Of a stretch of 64,000 nt of DNA, positions 1 to 10,799 are shown piece by piece. How positions within the stretch are numbered: the first letter of the stretch is position 1; each line of letters starts with the position of its first letter. The position numbers and the translations under genes were made by a program. The notes beneath the pieces were generated by a model. The model ran no database searches. It was given only the letters and a program-made list of their open reading frames with translations, and was not told the DNA's origin. Source of the stretch: Brienomyrus brachyistius (taxonomy: Eukaryota; Chordata; Actinopteri; Osteoglossiformes; Mormyridae); assembly GCF_023856365.1 (NCBI RefSeq), contig NC_064549.1:5907608-5971607 (forward strand), given 5' to 3'.

Positions 1-2549
1 TAATAAAAGCACTTGAAAGTGATCAGCCGTTCCTCTCCTGCATCTGCAGAGACCTGTTACCATGTAAACACGCCTCATACCAGCCACTGTATTTACCAGA
101 AACATTCTGAGAGGTTTCTGAAAAAAATCTGATCTGGTAAAAGACTACGTCTCCTCTCCTTCAGTCCAAGCTTAGCTATGCTCCCTCGTTCCGAGGAAGA
201 GGGTAACATTCATATTCTTCATTTATATAGACTTTGCTGCTCCAAAACGCATTTCCGGTCTATATTTCTGCTTGCTGGGCTCTGTCCCCTACTCAGGCCT
301 GTCCTAACCCGTAACCCGTGCTCATTTTCATATCGGTACTTGTGAAGGAACGTTCCGGTCTCTTCTGCGGCAAAACAGAGCCCGGCTCCTGCATTGATAA
401 CCAGTGTTTGGCCCTTTAAATTTCGGCCCTAGGGTTTGAGCAGATCTTCCTGTGTTGCCTTCACCCTCAGCACGATTGGTGCTTGTATACGTGGCAGTGC
501 CTCTCCTGCCAATAGGAATCGTGTTTCTGTACATTAGTGAATAATATACTGTTCATTCATCCAGGTTAATGAATCTATTAGCGGTACAGTTATTATGGCT
601 TAGCAGTGGTTCCCTCTGTGGTGAGTAATCGGAAGCCTGGCATTGCGGTGTTCCTTGCCCCCCCCGAGCTTTATAGCCCCGCTCTGGAGCCATGTCGTCT
701 GCACTAAATCGCAGACCCATGTGATTTCCCAAGTATTTTTTTTTCCTTATAGTTTGCTGGCGCTGTAAGGTTACAGGAACGCTGAACACATGCCTGCGAG
801 GTAGTGAGATATCCTCACGGCTGATTAGACGCCTACCACCCCCCCACTCACACACCCCTTCAAGGCTTACGAGACTTAACCCGGATCCGCAGCTGTTCCC
901 GCTGTTGGATCTGGCCCGTCCGGAGGCCCGGCGGGGAACAAACATACGCTTGGCAAGCAGACTGAGATCCAGGACTCACGCTCGTTCTCACCCCAGCGTT
1001 CGAGTCAAACAGCAGCGTAATTGCGTCACCCCTTCCCCCAACGTCAGGCCCGGTGCGCAGAGGGATGTGTTTTTTATTTCTATTTGTGGTTCTGCCCTCC
1101 GACTGGCCTGGCCGTCCCAGAATTGCCGGGATGCCCCAAGCCGCAGTGACGACCGTCCCGGACGCGCCATTGTAACCACAGAGCGGCTGTCCGCTAGTGG
1201 ACAGCCCACATGTCTCATGACAAACCTTCTCACCTTCTGAAAAACACACCTGGCCTGTGACCTAACACTTTAGGTCTCTGTTTCTGTGATTGGAAGGGTA
1301 CTGGTTAAAATCCCATCCTCGGTACACCTCTGTTGGACCCTTGAGCAATGCCTTCATCACTTCAAACAGTCCAGGGGTCCTGAATAAACGGCCTAACACT
1401 GCAGTCGGACCCCATGGTTCGCTTGCAACTGTATGTGTGTGCGCGTGTATCTCATGCAATATCAGCTTTCAGCAGGAAACGTTGTTAAAAGATTTTATTC
1501 ACTTATAGCTGAGTTCGGCTCTTCACTGGCAGATGAAGTGTTTATGTGAAATTTATGCGCAAAACGAACAATTAAATGTTTTGGCTGAAAATAAACGCAC
1601 CACGAACCTTGACTCTTTTCAGCATATCTCCTGTACTCAGCGTGGAGTTTATTGCCTGTCGAGAAAGGCTGAATTGGCCTACAGGAGGTGGGCCCAGCTG
1701 GAGGTAGCACAAACATCAAGCGCACTCCACACTCCATCTTCTGGGATGCGATTTCAGTCAAAGGCGACAAATGAACGGCGTCTGTGCGTGCAGGAATGCG
1801 AGAGTGGCGGCACGGGGAGAGAGAGAGCCGCTTATGGGGAATGGAGACACCGTTTGGAGTTCTTGATCATCTGGAGATCCAATAAAAGACAATCAAGGCA
1901 GAAGGACATCATTTTGAAAGTTCAGGAGAGCCACAAATAGTTGCACACTTTTCATCGCATTTCGGCGTAATGCACACTCAGCCCCAGGACAAAAGAGCGC
2001 AGGAAAATCGGTCTTTATGGGGTCTCCTAGAGTTAGATCCATGAATCCCTCGCGCTGCGGAAAGCACAGGAGGGATGTGAATGGAAATAATGCAGGCCAT
2101 GTGCGAGCAGTCAGGCCGCCGCGAGGAGGCCCGCCCATTCCTCTTCAGACATAATCGCATTTCTGAGCCGATGTTCATCCATCATACCAGGCTCTGCCTC
2201 CCAAGTGTTTATTGTTTATGGGATGGGGGTCTGAGGGTAGGAAAACAGCCTGTCTCCCAACACAATGGCTGACATTTCAGCCATCCAGGGGGTTAAAAAA
2301 AAAATCCTGAAAGCAATTAATGAACAGGGACTAATTAGCCAAATAAGCTGTCATAGTCGGAGCCCCCAAATTCCAGAGGAGGGATTGAGGCTGTCTGGGG
2401 AACGTCGTTCGGTGATTACAGGCCAGGGAGATCAAAGGGACTCGGTAATTAACAGACCCATCAATAGGGTCCTCCAATCAGGTGACGGAGGCTGACGGCA
2501 GGTTATTTACATATCCCATCAGACAGGTGCCCCCAGAGGGCCAAAGCGC
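1..2549. other. no gene seen; probable intron sequence with AT-rich TAAT clusters
   Basis: No coding frame here looks like a protein. A poly(T) lies at 727-736. The stretch 2,270-2,520 is unique and holds several TAAT/ATTA cores around GCAATTAATGAAC and GGACTAATTAGCC, the kind of motif cluster seen in developmental enhancers. If the 8,869 exon is real this is downstream intron. Confidence 0.3.
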
Positions 2550-3477
2550 TGTGTAGGGGGGGAGGGGGGGGGTGACATTTCAGCTGGTCCAAGATCAGAA
2601 GTGCCCCTCTTAACTGTGACTTGGAGTCCCCAGTGCTGTTTGATCACAGTATTATTCATGCTGACACGTCCCCTCGCTGTTATTACACGGTGTTACTACC
2701 CCGGGATCTTTGATTTGAGTTTGCATTTTTTCCCCCCCCTTTTCACAGACCTGATGAAGGAATCTCGCGGGAGCATCTGCGAATCCGGTACGCCCGGCGA
2801 CTGCGCGGTCTCAATTTCGCCACCCTGCGGGCGGAGTGCCCATCGATCCATCAGTCAGTCAAACAGATCCGTTTTAGGTGTGGGAGTTCATCCTCATTTC
2901 CTTCCTTGTACATTCTAGCGTTTTCCCCGCCGGCACCGCGTGTATTTTTTTGTAAAGCTCTGCGTTAAGCAGAATTTACACAATGACCACGTACCACATT
3001 AATATGCATTAAAGCATTGATTGCAGCGCATGAAATTAGTTTAGACTTCTTTTCCTCTAAAATAAGGGCTGTACCCATGTAAAAACACTCAGCTAATTCG
3101 CTCAGCATTATTGACTGAAGGAGCATAATCTTTAATACATTAATAATGTGTTACCTTAACAAATAGCAAAGTCAATACTCTCGCAGGATGAGCGGCGGTG
3201 AATTTCCTCTTTACTGAGACGCCACATCAGTGCAAATTCTTCTTTAAGAAAGACACACAAGTTTCGGTATCCGATGAGACAGAAAGAAAGGTTTGTTAAA
3301 GCTGCCTGTGTAATGGCGTGTGATAATGAAGCATCCTCCGTCTGCATACAGCATGCGTGCGGCCCTCGCGTACGGCAGGGAGGTGCTGGCTTTACATTGA
3401 TTCTCCATTCTGGCAATCCACCCAAACAACCCAAACAATACCATTCATCCTTTTAATGATAATTCTATTCATCTCCC
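2550..3477. other. no gene seen; G-run and acceptor-like pyrimidine tract
   Basis: A G-rich run lies at 2,557-2,571 and a T/C tract ending CACAG at 2,723-2,749. The latter looks like a plus-strand acceptor but no exon with a sound donor follows. The remainder is unique AT-rich DNA. Confidence 0.3.
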
Positions 3478-3560
3478 ACCCACTTAGCCTGGATGGGGAG
3501 CCTGGAACCTATTCCAAGGACAGAGGACAGAAGAGATGCCAGTCCATTACAGAGTACATA
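3478..3560 (+). mobile_element. fragment of fish SINE/repeat tail
   Basis: The stretch reading GGATGGGGAGCCTGGAACC, then CAGAGGACAGAAGAG and CCAGTCCATTACAGAG resembles the tail region shared by the repeats at 37,617, 55,446 and 57,060, but is strongly diverged. It is a weak call. Confidence 0.25.
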
Positions 3561-3635
3561 CATACCGGTCCGCATTAAACATATGGGCATTTGGGCTTGT
3601 GCCCAGGGGCACGTTGTCCTCTTTGGGGGGGACAA

Positions 3636-3693
3636 TCACGGAGATTTACTGTGACATCACAGCTTTAATTTCAGTTCACGGGCAGAATTTAAA
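3636..3693 (+). repeat. 58-bp dispersed duplication, copy 1
   Basis: This stretch matches 7,565-7,622 with two mismatches in 58 bases; both contain CACGGAGATTTACTGTGACA. The copies are in direct orientation about 3.9 kb apart. No terminal repeats or target duplications are visible. Confidence 0.6.
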
Positions 3694-3902
3694 TAGCAAC
3701 CCCCCCCCTCCCCACATACACCATTCATGAATGCATTTTAACAAGTAAATGCAATTTAATATCTATTTAATGTGATTGCGTATTGTTCTTGTCATGTGCC
3801 ACTCACTGAGAAGCCTACGTTGGCTGCATTTCAGAAGTTTGTGAGCGTCACACGTGCTGTTATCCAGGGTCACTTAATACTCTCATTCTGTCCTGCATAT
3901 AT

Positions 3903-4385
3903 ACAGTACCAGTTAAAAGTTTGGACACACCTACTCATAGAAAGGTTTATTTGTACTATTCTTTAAATTTTAGAATTATAGACATCAAAAGTATAAAATG
4001 ACATGCAATTATACATGATCAAAAAATTACTTCAAAAATGAATTTGTTGAGTCAGGGGGGCAGCTCTGTGGGGTGGGAGTCAGAAGGTTGCTGGTTCGAA
4101 TCCCTGGGTAGACAGAGTAATCCCACCATAGGACCCCACTTGCTCCAGGGACTACCTGACCCTACTGTCTCCTCCACACCAGTTTCATGAGGTGGCCTCC
4201 TGGGATGCTTTTCCAGCTGTCCTGCAGGAGGTCCCACATATATCCTGAGCAGTCACTGCCTGCTTTTCCTTCACTCTCTGGTCAGACTCCTCCCAAACCA
4301 TCTCTACTGTGTTTAGGTCGGGTGCAAAGGTCATGTGATGTGACACTATCACTCTCCTTGAAGGCCAGAGGTGGCCAGTGTGTAT
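3903..4385 (-). mobile_element. composite Tc1-like element with internal SINE, copy 1
   Basis: The left end (CCAGTTAAAAGTTTGGACACACC, split here as CCAGTTAAAAG and TTTGGACACACC) and the following ACATCAAAAGTATAAAATGACAT are typical of a fish Tc1-like terminal region. From about 4,040 to 4,165 the sequence changes to a tRNA-derived SINE with a B-box GGTTCGAATCC at 4,093-4,103 and the usual CTCCAGGGACT...CTGACCCTAC body. From about 4,167 it returns to Tc1, now the minus-strand 3' coding part of the transposase. The same order occurs at 51,037-51,352, so the SINE was already inside the element when copies spread. Confidence 0.7.
4170..4330 (-). pseudogene. Tc1-like transposase C-terminal relic
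   Basis: Reading the minus strand from about 4,325, the frame gives PDLNTVEMVWEESDQRVKEK, which carries the PDLNxxExxW block with the third (catalytic) acidic residue of the DDE domain. A one-base frameshift near 4,232 is needed to continue into MWDLLQDSWKSIPGGHLMKL, the usual C-terminal sequence of this family. The N-terminal DNA-binding domain and the first two acidic residues are absent. It is a dead fragment inside the composite element. Confidence 0.7.
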
Positions 4386-4492
4386 GCAGGATCTTGGGAT
4401 GGTCCGTTAGGTCAGATGTTCAAACCCAGCTGTGAGGATTCTTCTGCCAATTAGTAATCTAATTATCTAATTAGGGAGTTGCATTAAAAACC

Positions 4493-4501
4493 TGTGTGTG
4501 G

Positions 4502-4566
<65 letters not shown>
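4493..4566. repeat. compound (TG)n(TA)n microsatellite
   Basis: About 12 TG units run straight into about 24 TA units. The purine-pyrimidine alternation favours Z-DNA in the TG part and easy melting in the TA part. Confidence 0.95.
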
Positions 4567-4567
<1 letters not shown>

Positions 4568-4799
4568 CTGGAACTGCACATACATACATCGCAATAAACA
4601 CGTGCAAACATCCACACCAACAGCATTCAAACCTGCAACCCTCGAGGTATGGGCTCATCCTTCCTTTAGCTTGTGTCTTTCTTTACAGCATTTTACAAAG
4701 AGAATTAAAACACTAACTGGAACCAGCTGGTCACAAAGCAATCGCAATTCTAAAACCAGCAAGTTCTTACTTAATGGGAGTTAGTAGGAAAATGCACTT

Positions 4800-5337
4800 C
4801 TTCGTGTTTTCATCCATAATGGAGTCACAGTACTAAGAAAGCATTTTTCATTATAAGTCGCTTACTTACACTCAAATTAATCCCAAATAAGTGCGTACTG
4901 GTGCATCAGTGTGTCCCCACTGTTCAAGCGCTAAGAATTGAATTCAGTAGCATATGAAGGACAGCAGAAAAGGAGGAGTATTTCGGGAATGCTCTGAGTA
5001 GGTCAATACGCCATCGCTTAGCAACAGGCACGACGAAGTCTTCCAGGGCCAGCCAGATGTCCCACAGGTCACCGGAACACCCTTACGGACCCAAATACCT
5101 GTCATTCCATTTTAGGCTGCGGGTGTTCACCTTTGACATCTCTGACATCCAAGAATGACTCAGATCAAACTACCCAGGAGCTATAAAGCTTCAAAAGCCA
5201 TAGTGGGCGGGATTACCAAGCTTGTTCAGGCCAATGGGAAGTGGATTGGTGATTGATATGTGACTGACAGCTAGCGACAATCCCACCCACTATGGGTTAG
5301 AAGACTTCATCTCTGCAGCAGTCTAGGCATTTAAGGC
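4800..5337. other. no gene seen
   Basis: Unique sequence without plausible exons. AGCTATAAAGCTTC at 5,180-5,193 is TATA-like but has no gene next to it. Confidence 0.3.
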
Positions 5338-5457
5338 AGGGTTTTCCAACATTTTTGCTCCCTCCCAGCTCCCTGCCCGACAGTCCCCATTTCACCAGGC
5401 GGAAGCAAAAATATGGACTGTCTGCGGGTCCCCAAGGATCGGATTTGGAAACACTGA
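5338..5457. mobile_element. fold-back MITE, family A, copy 1
   Basis: It starts CAGGGTTTTCCAACATTTTT and ends GGATTTGGAAACACTG, with internal TTTTTGCTCCCTCCCAGCT and its near complement GCAAAAATATGGACTGTC. The same blocks occur at 19,641, 48,203 and 63,157. This copy is diverged and short. The family resembles non-autonomous hAT-type elements of fish. Confidence 0.6.
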
Positions 5458-7564
5458 TTTAAGGACATTAAGGAATGCAGCGGAATATCACGTTCTCATA
5501 GATGCCGGGATGAACCCCAGGGTTAATCACTTTATTCCGTGAGGGATGTAAAAAGATTCTTCAACAAATGCTTTTAGAACGTCAAGTAAAGTGATTAATT
5601 AGCTCAATCAATTAACAGATTAAGTCATTACTCTGGGCACAAGTGGCACCGCTCGATGTAATCCATGCATATCCGGAGTGTGGGCTGCATCCTCGCTTTA
5701 CTGCCCAGGCTCAGGGGTCACGAGACGCCAATTTGGGCCCATGATGCTCCTCAGACTGTGACGAGGCTGGTAGCAGATGCCTCGCACAGTGGATGCTCTG
5801 TAAAACCAACCTCATTTGTCTACAGAGGAAGGAGAGCACAGGCCATTAATTTCCCAAGCCACAGTGGGCGGGACTATCAAGCCCCACCAATCACAGAACA
5901 GTCCAGCTTGCTTCCCATTGGTTACTTTACTGGATTCCTCTCAAATAAAGTAGACGTTGACTTGACTGACAGCACATCACATAGCCACTCTCTACAGCTC
6001 ATGGTACTCACTTGCCCCACCACTAAATACAAACGCAGCAATAATCTCCAGATGCCTCACACACCGGCACTCAGCTAGAGACAATTAGCAGAAACAAGTG
6101 TGAATCTTCTCACCAACACTCCGCTATCGCAAAATTCCAAGTGAACTGTTAGGTTCCTCTACGGCAAGAGGCAAATACTCAAACTAATAATGCTGAATTA
6201 AAGCAGGATCAGGTGGGAATGCTATTCGTGGTGAAGATGAGATCGTCACCCGCTCCGTACGGCATGGATGCCGGATGCTTATCAGAAGCTCCCTAAACAC
6301 CCTATATTTCTCGTTCATTTTATGATATTAGAGTCTTCAACCATGCCCTCACAGAAAAGGAATGGAAAACACCACTTCATTTTTAATGTCCAATCAACAA
6401 AAATGTCATCAATATGAAATCAGCAAATTTAATCTCATTTAAGTGTTTCTGCATCGATCTGGCCCCACACTGATGAGAATCTATCCATTCATTTTCACTG
6501 ACCACTTATTCAATTAGGCACACTCTGATTGGCTGGAGCATTTTATTTATCACAATTATTACCATAGTCTCGTTCTTCCCCTGCTCAACCACCAGAAACG
6601 CCGGTCGTTGTCTGTTATGATTGGATCGTCTATACCTCAACCCCCACCTGTCACAACAGCCAAAAGAGGCCACCAATGGCTTGGAACAGATCTCTGCACA
6701 GCGGTTGGCCAGTACACCCAAGCCCCACCCCTTGACCCCCCTGCCACATGCAGAGCTGTCCCACCTGTGGCTCTGTGTGCCAACATCTATGATTTAGACC
6801 CCTCACTTGACTCCAGACCCTAACTTCACTTTACCGTAAAATCTGACGGGATTTGGCACGCCATTCAGGGGGGGATGTAAATCACCCCCACACCACAACA
6901 CCCCCCCACCCCCCCAGCCTCGAAAAGCAAATGTTCCCTATTAATGTTTGGCAAAAATGTGGCCTCTAAGATTCCTCCCCAGGGCTTGTACAAGACCCCT
7001 CTCCCCCCAAAGGGGCGAGGCTTTTGTTTGCTCCGTCCCCCAGCGCACTGAGAACAATGATCCCCCAGGAACATCATTTATTTGGAACGACATAACATAA
7101 CACAACCAAAAAATAAATTAAAAACAGAATTATGAACTGTGGCTCACAGAATGGCAGGCTTTTTTAAATGGCCGCGTCAGATTCTTAAATCATACTACAT
7201 TTCCATTTAAATTGCCTAAAGTCATTTCATTAAGATTTAATGGCTAAGTGTGTTTACAGTACAATGTGAGCCATAATAGGTTTGCTTTCATTACAGTCTG
7301 TTTCCTTACTTCAAATTGATCTTGTTTGCCAGCTATGCTGAATGATGTCCAGTGACCTACATGTATCCCATTATCCAACAGAGCAAACTGGAGTGCTTCT
7401 GGATGGCTGACTTCGTTAGGCCAGACACTGGGCTCGGTCGGGGAAGTGTTCAGCCACTGAACAGAGGCCACAGGCTCACCCTTGTGGCTACTGAACACGC
7501 CCACTTTGACTGAAAGCCTTTACTTAAAGCTGTTGTGACATGTACAGTCATCAGGGAGCGTGAG
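5458..7564. other. no gene seen; AT-rich with homeodomain-like cores and C-runs
   Basis: At 5,581-5,640 several TAAT/ATTA cores sit close together (GTGATTAATTAGCTC, CAATTAACAG, AGATTAAGTC). C-runs lie near 6,897-6,918. A minus-strand frame at 7,244-7,504 (86 codons) reads smoothly but matches nothing I recognise and lacks convincing splice sites. Confidence 0.3.
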
Positions 7565-7622
7565 TCACGGAGATTTACTGTGACATCACAGCTTTAATTC
7601 CAGTTCACGGGCAGATTTTAAA
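7565..7622 (+). repeat. 58-bp dispersed duplication, copy 2
   Basis: Partner of 3,636-3,693 (56 of 58 identical, same orientation). The flanks differ. Confidence 0.6.
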
Positions 7623-8862
7623 GTGCTTATTAAGGCTATTTACCTGTGTAGCCTTTAAAGACCTAGGGGTTACAGAAACACCTTTATGAATAACGCCGAC
7701 AACACCTGTACCTGTCATTATCACTGTAGTCTTTTTGCCACACACTTTATTTGGACATCGTCTCGGATTTTCTGTGCTTTTAGATGCAAGACCTCGCAGT
7801 TTGCGGCTCCAGGGAGGCATGATCGTGCAGGAGGAATAGTGCTGTTCTGTGTTGGGCTTCTGGTGATAAGCTTCACATTCTTCTCAATTTCACACTCCAT
7901 CGCGGAGGGAGACGCTCCCTACAGTCTGGATACCTGCAGCACGACGCCTGCACCCGCAAAATCACTCACACGGCGCGTGTACTGACGTGTTCGGGGGTAC
8001 CAGGAGCGCCGGTTCGGTACCGCACCTCAAGCCACCTCCCTGACGCAGCAAATACTGTACTGCTGCAGATCCAATCCCACGTTCATCCCAAGGCACCAGA
8101 TCATCCCGTGATCGCAAAACAACATGGAACTTCTGGGGATTATCAGGGGCACGCGTACGTCCGCCCGGTCTTTCGGAGGTGGGAAAACTAAGCTGTGAAC
8201 AAACAAGCCCAATAATAATCCTCGGAGTGCTACTGGCTGTCAGGGCAAATGTGATGAACGGCTGTCTGTCTGTCTGCGATTTAAAACTAACGGCGCACAG
8301 CAAGGCTGACGATGTGCACTAATCCGGATGCCTTCAGTATCTCCAGCAAAGCCATGATATATTAATAAATTACAATAATAACAATAATCCGCTCCAGGTA
8401 ATAGATACATCTTCGGGGAAACAGCGCGTCGGTTGCGATTTTCTATAATGAGCCATGATGGGGTGTATCTAATTAGTTATGGGCGCCGTGTTTGTAGTTC
8501 GGACCAAATGAACACATTCAGCTGTTCAGCACCACAGTGACATCTGTGTGTTGAGAGGCATTAACACCTAGGTGGAGGTTCAATGCACCATCCAGCTCTC
8601 TCCGGTACCAGCATCCGATGGGCTTTCAGCACTACTGCCATCTGCCTCTGTAGGCGCACACTTCACTCTGCTTATGACAAACAAGTTTGCACGCGTGCAT
8701 TAATACCGGTTTACTTTTGCATCCATCCGGATGGGGAGGGGGTGTTCTTGGCACCCTTGCTTTTAACACAAATTTTATGGGGTGGTATAATTGATTGCGT
8801 GCTCCCATTACGAAATACAACAAACACAGTAGTTGCATTCATGAATAAATAGTCGCAAGTGG
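7623..8862. other. no gene seen; putative intron 1, donor-proximal
   Basis: Unique sequence directly downstream of the signal-peptide exon. It keeps some CpGs between 7,900 and 8,200. No second exon on the minus strand could be supported. Confidence 0.3.
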
Positions 8863-8868
8863 ACTTAC

Positions 8869-8926
8869 CCGATAGGTTAGCGGCCAGCAACAATATCCAA
8901 AAACTGGTGAAGATCGCCATGGCCAT
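8869..8926 (-). CDS. candidate first coding exon with signal peptide, gene unidentified
   Basis: Seen: on the minus strand an ATG at 8,926 opens a 58-nt frame coding MAMAIFTSFWILLLAANLS plus one base, then a strong donor (CGG|GTAAGT, intron from 8,868). An in-frame TAG lies at 8,941-8,939, five codons upstream, so this exon holds the start. The second ATG (8,920) sits in GCCATGG, a better Kozak match than the first, and may be the true start. Residues 5-16 are strongly hydrophobic and end in AANLS, like a cleavable signal peptide without a basic n-region. The exon ends in phase 1. Family knowledge: short phase-1 signal-peptide exons followed by long introns are common in vertebrate secreted, receptor and adhesion genes. 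I do not recognise the protein. No downstream exon was found between 1 and 8,862. The CpG-rich flank at 8,940-10,055 fits a promoter. Confidence 0.55.
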
Positions 8927-10055
8927 GCAGAGATAACGCTAAACCTTCCCCAATTATCCGCTCCCTCCTTGGACCCCCGATCGCGGACAGCCGGACGTGT
9001 TCAGCCGAGCTGGTACCAGTCAGACATGCGGATTCAGCTTCCAGGCGTGTTGGGATGTAAAAAAAAACCCTGAGATCATCAGCGGAGCCGCTTATTCGAA
9101 GAACGGCGCTTTGACAGCTGCCTTCTGCACGGTTAATATCCAGCCCCGCAATTTATCAAAGACTGCAGAATCTCGGCGATTGTCACTCCATAAAACGAGT
9201 AAGTTGGAATGTGTGTAAAGATCGCAAGCCCTAGAAAGATCTCTGGAAGATTTCTACTGCAATGCAAAGACTCTGGAGGTGGACGGCAAACGCTCACTGA
9301 ATTCAGATGACGTGCCGAGTCCGGATCACATTAGAGGCGCCGATCGTGGGGCAAATCTGACATTATAAAGCATCACTTAAGTTCTAAAAGCCGCCCGTAT
9401 CCCAGCACTGTTCATTCCAACACAAAATATCCGCGAACTCCGGACAGCTGCGCGATGCTCCAGCCCCGTCCTGGCTTTCGGATGAGGGGGCGGTGGGCGC
9501 TCGATGGCTCCAGAGCAAGTTCCCGAGACAGAGTTACTTCTCCATACAGACCAAAGTGTGCCCGGCTGCACGGCCCGTACGGCCAAAGCCAACACTTCGT
9601 GAGATGCGGCGATCCCAGATTTCCAGGTGTTTGACTCTTTGTCAGTATTAAGCAGTATTAAGATGTCTAATTTTCTGCAAGGCTGCGGTTGCTGCAATCC
9701 GCATAGAGTCGCATGCGTTTCCCTTAGGCGACAAATTGATGTGAAATTGTAACTTGCTTTCGCTTTTTCACTAGATACAGCTCCACACGTCGCAAACGTC
9801 CAGTCCAAGTGTGACGATGCTGGACTGAGAGGGAGCAGATCCGAGCCCCATGACGCGGGGTGGGAGGGACTAGATCAGCACTGGGGGGTAGGAGGACCAG
9901 CATCTGAACGCCGAAAGTTTGCGCACAGATCGGCGTTTTAAAGCGGCAGAATCACGTCGTTAGTCACGGAGGGTAGAGAGTGTCTGACGCGCCGAGGTGA
10001 CGCTTAAATAAGCGCTCAGGATGTGCACGGGTTTATATCCCTGTGCTATCTCCAG
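8927..10055 (-). promoter_or_regulatory. CpG-rich promoter/5' leader block upstream of the signal-peptide exon
   Basis: This block keeps many CpG dinucleotides (for example near 8,985-9,000, 9,410-9,480, 9,590-9,620 and 9,960-10,020), unlike most flanking DNA, and directly abuts the ATG exon on its 5' side. That is the expected place for the 5' leader and CpG-island promoter of the minus-strand gene. A TATAAAG occurs at 9,364-9,370 but reads on the plus strand, and TTAAATAAG occurs at 10,004-10,012. On the plus strand the block ends in CCAG|GTAAGA at 10,055/10,056, so it could also fire a divergent transcript. The transcription start cannot be fixed from sequence alone. A 143-codon frame at 9,377-9,808 (minus) matches nothing I know. 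Confidence 0.4.
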
Positions 10056-10062
10056 GTAAGAA
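10051..10062 (+). other. plus-strand splice donor at the edge of the CpG block
   Basis: TCCAG|GTAAGAAG is close to the ideal U1 consensus and lies at the right edge of the CpG-rich block. It could end the first exon of a divergent non-coding transcript. No matching coding exon is visible, and a donor of this quality can occur by chance in 64 kb. Confidence 0.15.
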
Positions 10063-10129
10063 GATCCAGGACAGCCCATATAATACAATGGCACGTTCAT
10101 CATTTGTGTGAAAAGCAAGAGTATGAAGA

Positions 10130-10143
10130 CCCCCCCCCCCCCC
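10130..10143. repeat. poly(C), 14 bases
   Basis: Uninterrupted C run beside the CpG-rich block; one of many such runs in the window. Confidence 0.9.
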
Positions 10144-10274
10144 TCCTTTAAAGACAGCTTTACATTTACACCCTTTCTCTTACAGGTTACCCCTCTACGC
10201 TGAAGTTGTGTAAATATTTTTAAACACCATAAGAGCCCGCATTATGTTCAACGACTTACAGCGAAAGGGAAAAA

Positions 10275-10359
10275 ATAGGGAGCATTTCGTGAGTTTTTGT
10301 CATCCTGCAGAGCATTTCGTCTAGCAACCAATTTTTCAAACAGCCTAAATGCTCCCTAT
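10275..10359. repeat. inverted repeat with 13-bp perfect arms
   Basis: ATAGGGAGCATTT at 10,275-10,287 is the exact complement of AAATGCTCCCTAT at 10,347-10,359. The 10-mer AGCATTTCGT is repeated directly at 10,281 and 10,311. No target duplication was seen. Confidence 0.6.
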
Positions 10360-10655
10360 CTATTAGATATATCCACGCAGGATTGTATGTGCTAATATAT
10401 TTATTTTATTCAATTTCGTTTAAAATGTGCGGGGTTTTCCTACGTACCAGGCGGACTGAGTAAGCTACCTTTGTTCCACATTCCACTCGGATAGTAGCGC
10501 CTTATTTTGAGGACAAGAAATGCTAAACCCGTTTTACTTGAGCTGGCTTGCCGACGGTCCCGGAGTGCTGTCAGCTCAGCGCGGCGTGTTCCGGCTGCCG
10601 AGGGCCGCTCCGCCTTCGGAAGGGGGCTGCCTGCTGTTGTAGTATTAGGTCTGCC

Positions 10656-10656
<1 letters not shown>

Positions 10657-10694
<38 letters not shown>
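10657..10694. repeat. (ATGT)n microsatellite
   Basis: About nine tetranucleotide units, followed to 10,780 by alternating TG/CA and TATACATA runs that can fold on themselves. Confidence 0.9.
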
Positions 10695-10697
<3 letters not shown>

Positions 10698-10799
10698 GCA
10701 TATACATGTGTGTATATACATACATGCATTTGGGCGGTTTCATACACACACACGCACACATACATGTATGTCTGTGTATATGTTTTCAGCATATAGGAT

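Noticed and set aside
2723..2760. Plus-strand acceptor-like tract ending CACAG
   Set aside because: No exon with a credible donor and conserved frame follows.
4093..4103. tRNA gene suggested by a B-box GGTTCGAATCC (also 51,199 and 56,932)
   Set aside because: No cloverleaf or acceptor stem; the surrounding sequence is SINE.
9364..9370. TATAAAG as the promoter of the minus-strand gene
   Set aside because: It reads on the plus strand; a minus-strand core promoter cannot be fixed from it.
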